From NCBI RefSeq assembly GCF_030867145.1, contig NC_134419.1, positions 7,157,501 to 7,221,500 of the forward strand: a stretch of 64,000 bases of DNA, read 5' to 3'. Below the pieces are notes generated by a model. That model worked only from the letters and a program-made list of their open reading frames with translations. It was not told the origin of the DNA and ran no database searches. The position numbers were made by a program, and so were the translations under genes. Shown here in pieces: positions 47,370-58,400 of this stretch (positions are counted from its first letter, which is position 1; each line of letters opens with the position of its first letter). Source of the DNA: Opisthocomus hoazin (taxonomy: Eukaryota; Chordata; Aves; Opisthocomiformes; Opisthocomidae).

Positions 47370-48290
47370 AAAAGATGATGAGCAGTGGGGTGATAAAAGT
47401 TGATTCATCCAGATTTTAAAGATGAGGGCTGAGTACAAAAGTTGCAGGCAGCTCTGAACACCGAGTGCCTGGACAGTAAAATAGACAGTTGAAGTTCAAT
47501 ACAACCAAAGCAATGCATATGGAATAATTAAAAAAAAGTTTCAGCTTCACAGTGCAGAAATAAGCACCAAGTTAATACGCAAGAAATGAGGCCCCAGTTT
47601 TAACTAGGAAAACATCAACTGAACACTAGTAATGGTCAGAAAAGCAACTGGGGAAAGACAAACAAAAGCAGAAAATGCTCTTGCATCTTGAAAGCTTTGT
47701 AACATCGGACAATCAGAATACAGCATACAGGAAGGACACATGGACAGCCAAAAGGTGACAAGGGCCCCTCCATGGGACACAGTTAAATAGAATGTCCTCT
47801 TCTTTAAGTTGTGATGCCTGAGGGTGACTATATAAATACCAGGAGTGCTTCAAAGCTGTTGACTGTTTCTTCCAGTTAAAAAAAAAATTAAAAAATCTCA
47901 AACAACAACAAAAAGCAAGTAAGAGGTATAAAATAAAACTGCAATGCATAAGATAAAAAGGAATAAATTTAATTCCACATGACATGTAGGTAAGCTACAG
48001 AAATTCTTGACCCATGCTAAAAAGCTGTCAAGGATTCAAAAAGGGACAGGGCAAACTCATGAAAGACTATCCACCAAGAACTTCAGATACAAACATACTG
48101 CTTCTGGCTCACACCTGTGAGCTGGAAAAATTTAAAAAAAATTATCACTGGCAGTTAGGAAAGTATTCTGGGTAAACAGATGTTTGGGCCATCTTAATAT
48201 TCCTCCGAAGGTATCAATGGTCAGAAAATACAGGGGGCTAGATCAATTTTTGGTCATATTCAGTACAGCTATTGTTACTGCTCAGCAATC
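47370..48290 (+). mobile_element. Decayed CR1/L3-type LINE (ancient)
   Basis: The left part (about 47,440-47,522) resembles the LINE reverse-transcriptase tail block (GACAGTTGAAGTTCAATACA...GCAATGCATATGG, i.e. W-x-x-KFN-x-x-K-x-x-VMH). The right part (about 48,027-48,290) follows the 3' end of old reptile CR1/L3 elements: AAAAAGGGACAGGGCAAACT, ACAGATGTTTGGGCCATCTT, then CAGGGGGCTAGATCAATTTT, GGTCATATTCAGTACAGC. Homology is patchy and no frame survives. The subfamily is inferred from memory of such consensus ends. Confidence 0.6.
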
Positions 48291-48829
48291 TGATTGCCTT
48301 GAATTAGTTAATCTTTTATTATGATTTTACTGAAACCAGGGAAGTGAAGTTTGTGTGCAAGTTCCTCAGCATGACCTCCAGATATGTGAAGATGCGAGGT
48401 GTATATACTGGACAGAGGTGTAGTTTATGGAGTATTTACTGACACAACGCCTGAGGAGGAAAAAGTGAAGGACTGCAGGAATTCTTCACAACAATCTATA
48501 TAAAATAGCCAATTCAGTGCATTAACATGAAATCCATGTTTACAAATCCAAGGAAGCAACACACAGAAGAACAGGAAAAGTATATTTAATTTTCTATTAA
48601 ACTTCCAACAAGAATACATTTTCCCAAAACAGAAGTTAAGGCTTTTACATTACTTATAAAGGATTTCATAATGATCAACAACTGATTTGCTCAGGAGAAA
48701 CATAAAATGTTTGTTATACTTCCTCTCTGCTCTCCTGGCAAGCCTAATCTTTTCTTCAAGGTGAAGCATTATCAAATCCTGTGAATCTCAAAGCAACATT
48801 CCAGCTTCTACTTATTTCTGGATATTCTG

Positions 48830-48835
48830 TTTATT
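48830..48835 (-). terminator. SCP2: Candidate polyadenylation signal, SCP2
   Basis: Minus-strand AATAAA about 550 bases past the SCP2 stop. Alternatives are 49,234-49,239 (about 145 bases past the stop) and 48,315-48,320. The choice is not decidable by eye, and short and long 3' UTRs may both be made. Confidence 0.3.
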
Positions 48836-49382
48836 TTTTTTTAATTCCAAAGTAGTAATAAAAGTATTTTGTAGCAAATTCTTAAAGCCTATTCTAAAAA
48901 AATGTTGTTAGAGATCCCCTTTATAAGACCATTTTAATTTAAGCAGCAACAAATTTGTTAGACTGGAAGTCTGAAAGCATTTGTATGACATGATACTACA
49001 GCTTTTAAAAAATGCACAACATTTAATTGATATGTCAAATTACTTATAACCTTCCTCACTCTCTTCCAGCTAACCCGAACAACAGTAAGCAGCCTCTTTC
49101 AACTCTTACCTTTTATAAAATTTTTCATATTGATTAAAACAAAAATTGACACAAATGTCCATCATACACCATTTTCAAGAGTTAGTGTCTCAAACTTCGC
49201 CTAAAAATCTTTGCCATAGATAAACTGATGGAATTTATTAAGAGAATAAAGGTCTCTAACCACAGAACTTAGGTGAGAGAGGTCCAATCAAACCTGGCCT
49301 GTGCCACATTATTGATAATGTCTAGTTTCATTCTACTTTTTTTGTCAAGAATATCAAGTACTGACTGTTTACTCTAATGAGC

Positions 49383-49478
49383 TCAAAGTTTTGCTTTGCC
49401 TGGCTGAAGTTGTAGATTTTGAAGTTTCATTGCCATGCCCATGTTCCCAGCAACCTTCAATTTGCCTTGAAAGAATGC
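49383..49478 (-). CDS. SCP2: SCP2 last coding exon (PTS1)
   Basis: Encodes [20 protein letters not shown] and [11 protein letters not shown], then TGA (49385-49383). These are the final helices of the SCP2 lipid-binding fold and the AKL peroxisome import signal. The acceptor is CTTTTTAG. Confidence 0.96.
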   Translation of the reverse strand, partial: AFFQGKLKVAGNMGMAMKLQNLQLQPGKAKL

Positions 49479-52400
49479 CTAAAAAGAAAGGAAGATTTTA
49501 TGAAATGCAATACAACATACTACCCCAAATGCACCCCCCCTCAACAGTTATGGGCTATTATCCGTGTGCAGGTCCTGGTCTGCAGTTTTGTAATTCCAGC
49601 AGCTCTAGCAGACATCCCACATTCACCAACAAAGTTTACTGAGGAAGTTATATGCTTATTTTATTTGTTATACCTGAAGAGAATAAAGTTGGTATTGCAT
49701 GTTTCTTGCATTATCATAACGATGGATCTGTATACAAAGCAGGGCAGAATACCCAATGTTTTGGTGATGACAGTTCGTAGAATAGATGTTCACTAATTCA
49801 ACTGAAGATGATAAATCAGTGTACAGTACATGCCACAACTGATTTCTCACTCAAATCCCCCCAGCCATTGCTGGTTTTGTTACTGATGAATTCAATTCTA
49901 CAGATCTAGTTTGTGGAGCAGACACACTGAAGATTTGGGTTTTTTTCCTCCGGACCTTGCAAAAAGATGAACTGTGTGCACTAAAATACCGAAATTGTAG
50001 GTGTAAAATTGTAATTGCTTCTGAACTTCCTACATGACAACATTTCTATATATAACAACACATTATTATATATATTATATATAATATATATTATTATTAT
50101 CTATAACAACACATTAACAAACACATTATAACATTTCTATAATGTGGTTTACCTTCAAACTTCTCCTAGACACACTTTAGTTTTTGAAAATTCTTACTTA
50201 GCCTGTGATTACCAGACCAAAAACTTAAAATGAATGTTACCCAGAGCATTTCAAATTTAGAAGTACGGAACAGCAACTTAACCTTAACATCCAGTTTACT
50301 TGTACACCATGGCTGCGTTTGACACGCTAAGGAATAAAAAACCCAAATAATCGCAGGCATTTGGTGGATGCTCACATCAATTTCCATTTTTCAGCATCAG
50401 GGTTACTCCTTACGCTAATGCCAGCTACGAGTGTAAAGCCCTCTAAACGGAGGGCAAACATTCCTCCTTTCTTAAGGCACACTGCAAACACTAGCTGTCC
50501 CCGCTCCTCTGAAAACTAAGCACTATGTATCACCTTCTAAATTTCCTACAGTACGTCTGAGGTAATATGTACCTGGTCAGAAGGACAGATACTTGTCTTT
50601 CTCGATTAATCTTACTTTGGCCATTTTGCTCAGAGAAAGTCAAGAACTGTAATTTTTCAGATCAGCCATGGCAGTTCTGGAGGAGGGGACTTATTTAAAT
50701 GATTTCAACTTAAACATACTCAAAACAAAACAAATGAGTCCGTCCTCTTACTAGCTCATCATTGCTATACTTACTGTCTGAGGATTCATTTTCCCAGTCA
50801 TGAGAGCTAACAGATCAGCGTCAGCCATTGTAATTGTACAATCCGCCTTCTTATCTGCAAGATAAAAGAGTTGACTGTGAAGATTCAAACTGACAGATGA
50901 AACAGTAATAGAAGCTACAACTCTATGAAGAATCTGTTGATACTGTGGGTTAAAAAATGGTACCTGAAGTCATACAAATAAGGGCCATCACAACAATATT
51001 AGCAAGAGATCATCCAACAGCCATCTGGCTATCTGTGCCACCTCGTAGCACAGACCAGCCCAAGACTGAAGAGGACTTTTCTGAAAGGTGCTAAGCAAAC
51101 TCATTCCTTGAAAAGAAACAATAACGTTCTGTCTGACTACAGGTTGATTAATTGCAAGCATTGATAATCATCTTAAGTTTTATCAGGCTTAGATTTGCTA
51201 GTATTAAGATCAACTCAGAATAAATGTGTTTTCCCCTGCGACAGTCTGAAGATATTCATCACTGAAATTTCAGGCATTTCCTGCCCTCTCCTTCAATGCG
51301 AACAACGTGTGCATTCCAAAAGCACTCATTTGAATTAACTCAAATCCAAAAGTTTTTAGGGTCTTCTTACCAGAAATAAGCTGAAAAAGTTATTTTAATA
51401 AGCTCTGAAAGAAATATTAATGTACATACCAGAGGGCCAAAAACTGCACACATCTTTTCCAACACTCATCTTGTTACTAAACTCTCTGATAAAGTGTTGT
51501 CCATACAACAGCAAACAGCGCCTTTCTTTTTCTGATAACTTAGATCAATGAATTCCAAATCAAGCCCCCTATCATGTTTTTAATTAAAAGCTTTATGATG
51601 CAGGTTCACAGATATATATAAGATTCTGAGGACAGATTGTTGTCTTTGGTTTTTTATTTATATTATGAGGATGCATGACTTCAGATACGAGACAAGACAT
51701 TTTCATGGCAAGGGTACAAATCCTTTGTTTCCACTGCTTTTATGGGATTCCCCACCACTACCCAGTCTGTGTCTTATTTATGTCTGCCTTTTTTAAAATG
51801 GAACTTGAAGTTTATGTCAGCTAGTCCAGTATTGAAATCACTCAACTTTTATTGCTTAACTAGCTGCAAAGAAGTAACTTCATGACATAGACCAATTTAC
51901 CGCCTACCAGTGTCTCCGATAAAGCAACTGAAGAAACAGCTAGAAATCACATTTCTAGATCAAATTTTAAGAAGAATAACAAAACCCCTGAGGTTTGATT
52001 TATTTATTTACTTTAAACTCTGATTCCTGTAAAGTCATATGACAGATCTGTCTGGAGCCTCTAAAAAAACATGCAATTACCTAGACAGAATTCAGAGTAG
52101 AAGATGTTCAATTCTTGGTCCGAAACGTCATGGATTAAAAGCATCAGTAACAAGAAAAGTTTAAAATTAAGGTAGCTCTACACCATTTTTATTCAAGGTC
52201 ACTACAGCTTAAACAGAATATGAATATATATTCTTTTTGTTAGTTTTATGTGTTTTCTGCAATGATGTAATAAAACAGCACTGACCTGAATTAACTGCCA
52301 CAGAGCCTTTACCGTTTTTCACATCTACTACCCAAGTTGCTTCTTTCCCATCAGGACCATCTTTTATTTTGAAGGCAAAGACTCCACCAATTTTCTTGAC

Positions 52401-55400
52401 AAATTGCTCTCCTTCCTGTAATGACCATGTAACATGCAAATTGTTCATTTACTTCAAAATAATTTTAAAATAGTTTAAATTAAACGGAAAGTGATTTAAA
52501 AACCTTTACCCTTTCTACTAACATAGAAATACCTATTTCCCTCTATTAGGGTTCATTTAAACAACCATTTAAAAAAAAAACCACACCAAACCAAAAAACC
52601 ACAAACACAAACTACGACCATCTGTACTAAAATCTATCAACTAAAAAAAAATTACCATCCTAACAGTCTAGTCTTGATGCAAGTCTGACAACATGTGATT
52701 TCTTCTAACCATATGTACAAAGCAAGGAACAAACACCAAACACAAACCTAAAGTTTCTTGTGTTAGTTAGCAAGTTCCTCATATACAATCTAAACTTGCC
52801 TTTACTGAAATACCCTTATACAGGTAGGTTACTGTCTGAAAAAAAATAATTTAAAATCACCGCACAGCATCTGACACAGCGAAATTCACAGCTGTAACGT
52901 GTTTCAATGAGCAGTACTGAGGAAGTGACTGACGCTGCTACATTCCCATCAGGTTTCACCCATGTTCTGTCGTAAATTAAAATCCTGTTGTAGGTAAAAG
53001 AAGTAGTCAAATACCTCTTGGAGCTTCTTTTCAATCTCTTTGAAGACCAAATGTGACTTAAATCCATCAACAGCTGCGCTGAGAGGCATAGCCACAATAC
53101 GGCCAGTGCTGAAAAGAAAAACCCATTAATTTACATACCTCTAATCACATTTTCAGCATCTTCACATTATCATGAATAGGCCTAACACCAGCGAGAACAG
53201 CCACACTGAAACGCCTTAGCAGAATAGAGCAACTATACAATACCCAAGTGAAGCTTACTCTCTAATGGGCTTGACAGCTTGAATTACAATCACTTCACTT
53301 ATCTAGATGGTTTTGCACGTATGGACAGGACACTGATTTTGTAACAGAAGTTGTTCAGATAAATCAGCAAACACCACTGCCACACCTTGTGCGAAGAGAG
53401 CGCAGCACATGCACCATCTTGGAAAACTACCTTTATTTTTTGGTATAACAAATCCCCATTTCCCTCCCAATTCACGTGGGTCTGTTAACAGTCACAACAG
53501 GCACTAAGCATTATTCCTGATTCTCTGGAGCAATGACCCCACACGGCCTGACAGCAGCAGGAAACCTAATTCTTCATTTCTGCAGAGGCACCCAGAGCCG
53601 AACTAAGCATGGAGATGTCCAAAGAAATGGCAATTCAAGCAGCAGGAAAAACAAGTTTACAATTATTACCATCTCTTGGCAGCGGAATTCAAAACTGTGG
53701 TCAGGTTTGATATTGCTAAAGTGACAGAATCACTCAAGAAACGTTGCTGGAACTTATTTGTGTGGTACTAACACTACCCTACAGATGTATGCTAGCATAG
53801 CAATAGTAAGGACTGTGTCATCTGGAAAAGACACATCAACTTTACTGGTAAACCAATGCTGTACTAACAGAATGTAAAACTGTAAGGTGACAAAAGAAAA
53901 AAAAAAAAGCAGAATTGTTTCAAAAGACCAATCTAAAATGGATCAACTCCTGCTGTCATTTACCTTCATGTACATTCTTGGCAGCCATTACTAACACCAC
54001 TAGTTACAGGCTAGATCTGAATCCAATGCTTAAGTCTATATGCACTGCTGTAGAAAAAATAGTATGAGATATCTTCATGAACATGAAATGCCACCACCTT
54101 TCCCTTAATTACACAACATCATCCAATTACATAAGCAGCGTCTGAAGAGATTAGCTGCACTGTTTCGTTTCAAAGTCTGACATACATTAGTGCAACTCCT
54201 TGTGTCAGGTATCTCCCACGCACAAAGCCTTTGCGAGAACTGAAGGTTTTTAAGCTTCTCTAACATAAGATGAAACTAGTATTGCTAAGACTTCTCTGCT
54301 TTGAGATGTGCCTAAGAAGGAATCTACAAAAATCTTCATACCAATGAAGGTAAAGTGAGCTGTAGTAAATCAGACTTTGTTTCTTCAGCAGAAATATTAT
54401 CTCCACATGCAAAGCTTCTCCTGATAGGAAGGCACAACTAGCAGTATCTCAAGGTTAATAGCACACAAATGGCAACAGATTCCCTGTTTCATAAAACTAC
54501 AGTATTTTTAAGGACAAAGCTCAAAGCAATGGAATACAGTACACTCCCTGTAACAGTCTTCCCTTCAGATTTAAAACCCTGTACCAACACCCACTGCCAA
54601 GTTCTGCGAGCATGTCTGAAGAGAATCCACAGGAAGACATGTTCTCTTCCCCGTGTCACACCTATTTTCTCACATGGTCTAACCTCTTACAGATTACAGA
54701 AGTGATGGGATTACCACTTCTGATACTGCATTACAAAGAGCTACTGCTACAGCCCTTCAAAGTTCAATCGCTCCTCTCACTACCTCTTCCACAGATTATG
54801 CTGTCACCTCCCAAGAATTCTACAGGTCTAGCTAAAACCGACATTGCAAATACGAGTTTGGAGGGGAGTATTTCTTTCTGGAAGTACAGCACATGATAGA
54901 TTTTACTGTTCATAGGTTTTTAGAGCAAATACAAAGTATTGGCATCGAGCTTTAAAACCAAAAACATAATACCCACAAAGAGTAGCTCAGTCTTTCTAAG
55001 TAAGGTTGAAAGTGAAAACGTAAAGGGAACTGTGTATTAAAAAGTCTCTCCTGAAATTCTGGTGTATTCACAAATTTTAAGTATTTTCCCTCAATTCCTG
55101 TCCATCCTAGCACAGAACTACAGCAGACGGCAAGAACAGCTTCATGGCAGAGTTCTCCTCTCACTCTGCACCATGCCACAACTGCAAATGCAAATTCCTC
55201 AGCCAGGAACGGATGAGTAACATGCCTGAATTCTAACAAGTACTTAGAACACCACATGACACACACAGCTGAAAGGAATTCTTCACCAAACCAAACTGGT
55301 AGCGATTTTCACAGTGAAAGCAGTGGGTATCTCTATTCCCATGGATGTCTTGCTTTTTTTGGCAAGTCCTTAGCTTCAATGAATTCATTTCAGTGTGGTC

Positions 55401-58400
55401 TATTTTGTTCTAGGAAGAGTTTATTTTGTTTTGTTTTCTGTTTCATAGAATCATAGAATGGTTTGGGTTGGAAGGGACCTTAAAGATCATCTGGTTCCAA
55501 CCCCCCTGCCATGAGCAGGGACATCTTCCACCAGACCAGGGTGCTCAGAGCTCCATCCAACCTGGCCTTGCACACTGCCAGGGAGGGGGCAGCCACAGCT
55601 TCTCTGGCAACCTGGGCCAGTGTTTCACCACCCTCATGGTGAAGAATTTCTTCCTAATATCTAATCTAAATCTGCCGTCTCGTTTCCCCTCGTGCTATCA
55701 CTACACACCCTTGTGAAAAGTCCCTCTCCATCCTTCCTGTGGGCCCCTTCAGGTACTGGCAGGCTGCTATAAGGTCACACCCCGCAGTCTTCTCTTCTCC
55801 AAACATTAGACTTGTTCTTAAAAGGAATCACATGAGCCATTCTTACGGGCCTGCTTGCTCTTTTCAGTAACTTGTAACTCACAGCACATACTGCTTTTCA
55901 GGAGGCAGACACTGTGTAAGTTACAATCTCTGTATGCACCCGCGGTGCTGTGAGTACGCAACAGGTCCAACAGCTGAGCGCGTCTCAGCTTACAGCGCTA
56001 CTTCTTCCTCGCACAGAGGCAAACTACGATCCTAAAAGGAACTGAGTTTTGACGCGCAGAGAGGTGGGAGCAGGGTCAAGGCCAAGCGGGCTCATTTCGC
56101 AGCGCCAGGGAACCCGCGGTGGAAGTTTCCGCGGGCAGCACGGCCACGGCCCGCGCGGGAAGGCCGGATGGGCCCCGCCACCCCGCAGGCCGCTGTCCCC
56201 TCCCGGCGCAGACACGGCCCACAGGGTGACGGTTCCTCTCTCCTCAGGAAAGCCGGCGGCGGGCAGGCCCCGGCGCCGCCCGCCTCTCCCCGCGGGGCTC
56301 ACCTGCCGGCTCCGGGGAAGCCCATGCCGTACAGCGTCACCACCACCGCCCCGCCGATGCCCAGGTTGTGCTGCAGCGCGACCTTTGCCCCGGGGACCTG
56401 CCGCCTCCCGGCCAGACCGCGCAGCTGCCAGCAGAGTTCGGCGCACTGCGCCAGGCCTGAAAAATCGAGCGCAGAGCTTAGCCGGGTAAAGGCAGGCGGG
56501 CCCGTACCGCAGCCATATTCCGTGCACTTCCTTCCCCAGTCAGGTATCCAGTGAGCACACACCACGGGGTGGCGAGGAGGTTAATTCCCGACAGCTCAGA
56601 TACCTCGAAATACATTTTCTTGGGAGGCCTTTTCATTACAGCCCCTATTTTCGGACTGCCCTCGGTCTCCCCCCACCACGCTACCGGGTGTTTCCGCAAT
56701 GGCGATCCAGTTCCTCCCCCCATCACCCAGACTGCCTCATTCACAGAATCACAGAATGTTCGGGGTTGGAAGGGACCTCTGTGGGTTATCTAGTCCAAAC
56801 CCCTGCCAAAGCAGGGTCACCTACAGCAGGCTGCACAGGACCTTGTCCAGGTGGGTCTTGAATATCTCCAGAGAAGGAGACTCCACAACCTCCCTGGGCA
56901 GCCTGTTCCAGGGCTCCGTCACCCTCAGAGGGAAGAAGTTCTTCCTCATGTTCAGATGGAGCTTCCTCTGCTGCAGTTTGTGCCCATTGCCCCTTGTCCT
57001 GTCACTGGGCACCACTGAAAAGAGTTTGGCCCCATCCTCCTGACACCCACCCTGCAGATATTTGTAAGCATTTATAAGGTCCTCTCGCAGCCTTCTCTTC
57101 CTTCAGGCTGAACAAGCCCAGCTCCCTCAGCCTTTCCTCATAGGAGAGATGCTCCAGTCCCCTCACCGTCCTCGTAGCCCTCCGCTGGACTCTCTCCAGT
57201 AGCTCCTCATCTTTCTTGAACTGGGGAGCCCAGAACTGGACACAGTGCTCCAGATGGGGCCTCACTAGGGCTGAGTACAGGGGAAGGAGAACCTCCCTTG
57301 ACCTACTGACCACACTCTTCCTAATGCAACCCAGGATGCCATTGGCCTTCTTGGCAGCCAGGGCACACTGCTGGCTCATGGTCAACCTGTCGTCCACTAG
57401 GACACCCAGGTGTCTCTCCGCAGGTCTGCCCCAAGCCTGTACTGATGCATGGGGTTATTCCTCCCCAGGTGCAGGACCCTGCATTTGCCTTTGTTGAACC
57501 TCATCAGGTTCCTCTCTGCCCAACTTTCCAGCCTGTCGAGGTCACGCTGAATTCACCTGCAATGTTTTTCATCCAAAATTTCCTAACACTTCCTCCCCCT
57601 ACATTAAGTGCAGATTATCCAGCTGTTACAGCTGTTTAGACGAAAGTTGGTTGTTTTACAAGGCTTCCTCTTCTCCAGTTTTCTGACAACTTCTCATTTC
57701 CAAATAAGCAAGGTGAATGCTCTTCACAAATCCAGACAAATTTTCTCCAAGAGCCATCTCATTTAGAAGCAAGTGTAGCAGTTTAAAGAAAACAAAAAAC
57801 AAAACAAAACAAAGAAAAATCTGTGTTGCTGGGAAACGGTGACTAACAGAGCTTCTGTTGTAAACATCACATAAATATTTTGATATCCAAGGCTTAACAG
57901 AAATGGTTTTTATTACAGCTAACAAGGGTACAGGCTATTCAGATGCAGTAAAAATCTCCAAAATCTGAATTTTAAAGGATGACAACATACAAAAATAGTC
58001 ATTCAAACTGCATTCAGCAGACGTTGCACTACTGAGCAATTATTTAGAAAAAAAGTTAAGCTGTTTTGCAGATTGCTGTAATAACAAGAGGGGAAGAAAA
58101 ATACCATAAAATTGAGTGCTAATAATCAAATTCACACTCCAAGGCTTTTGGTTTGAGCAATCCTGCATGGTCAACGTGCCTTAGTGCTTGCTATTAGTTG
58201 GAAATGAGAATCAACTCCAGAGCTGCTTTGCAGTCTGAGGAAGCCCTCACGTTTCATACAAACAAGTACAGGAGGGAAGCATCTGTCTGCTCAAGGGCTG
58301 TATCTCATACCTAACTGGCATGACTAGGGGAAATGTTTTTGCATACCTGTAGCACCAAGAGGATGTCCCTTCGAAATCAAGCCACCGCTGGGATTAATAA

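Larger units (their letters stand above)
38641..49382. other. Intergenic PODN-SCP2 and SCP2 3' UTR
   Basis: About 10.7 kb between the PODN 5' end and the SCP2 stop codon (PODN and SCP2 point the same way, SCP2 upstream). It holds simple repeats (CA at 40,479-40,496 and 41,414-41,432, GGA at 42,068-42,098, A-run at 43,914-43,930), a MIR-like SINE, a short CR1, a 34-bp tandem duplication and an old CR1/L3-like LINE. I find no exon or RNA gene. The last several hundred bases (below 49,383) are SCP2 3' UTR. Confidence 0.55.
56036..56560 (-). promoter_or_regulatory. SCP2: Internal CpG island, candidate pro-SCP2 promoter
   Basis: A compact CpG-rich block covers the exon with the Met-Gly-Phe-Pro start of pro-SCP2 and its immediate 5' side on the minus strand. 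In mammals a second promoter just upstream of this exon drives the separate pro-SCP2 mRNA (established for the family). Here the upstream 100 bases include an ETS-type AAGGAAGTG (minus strand, 56,533-56,525). Composition falls back to the background above about 56,560. That it is a working promoter in this species is inference. Confidence 0.6.

Noticed and set aside
56024-56565. Frames on both strands in the SCP2 CpG island
   Set aside because: Only the spliced SCP2 exon 56456-56303 on minus is supported; the rest is GC-rich shadow.
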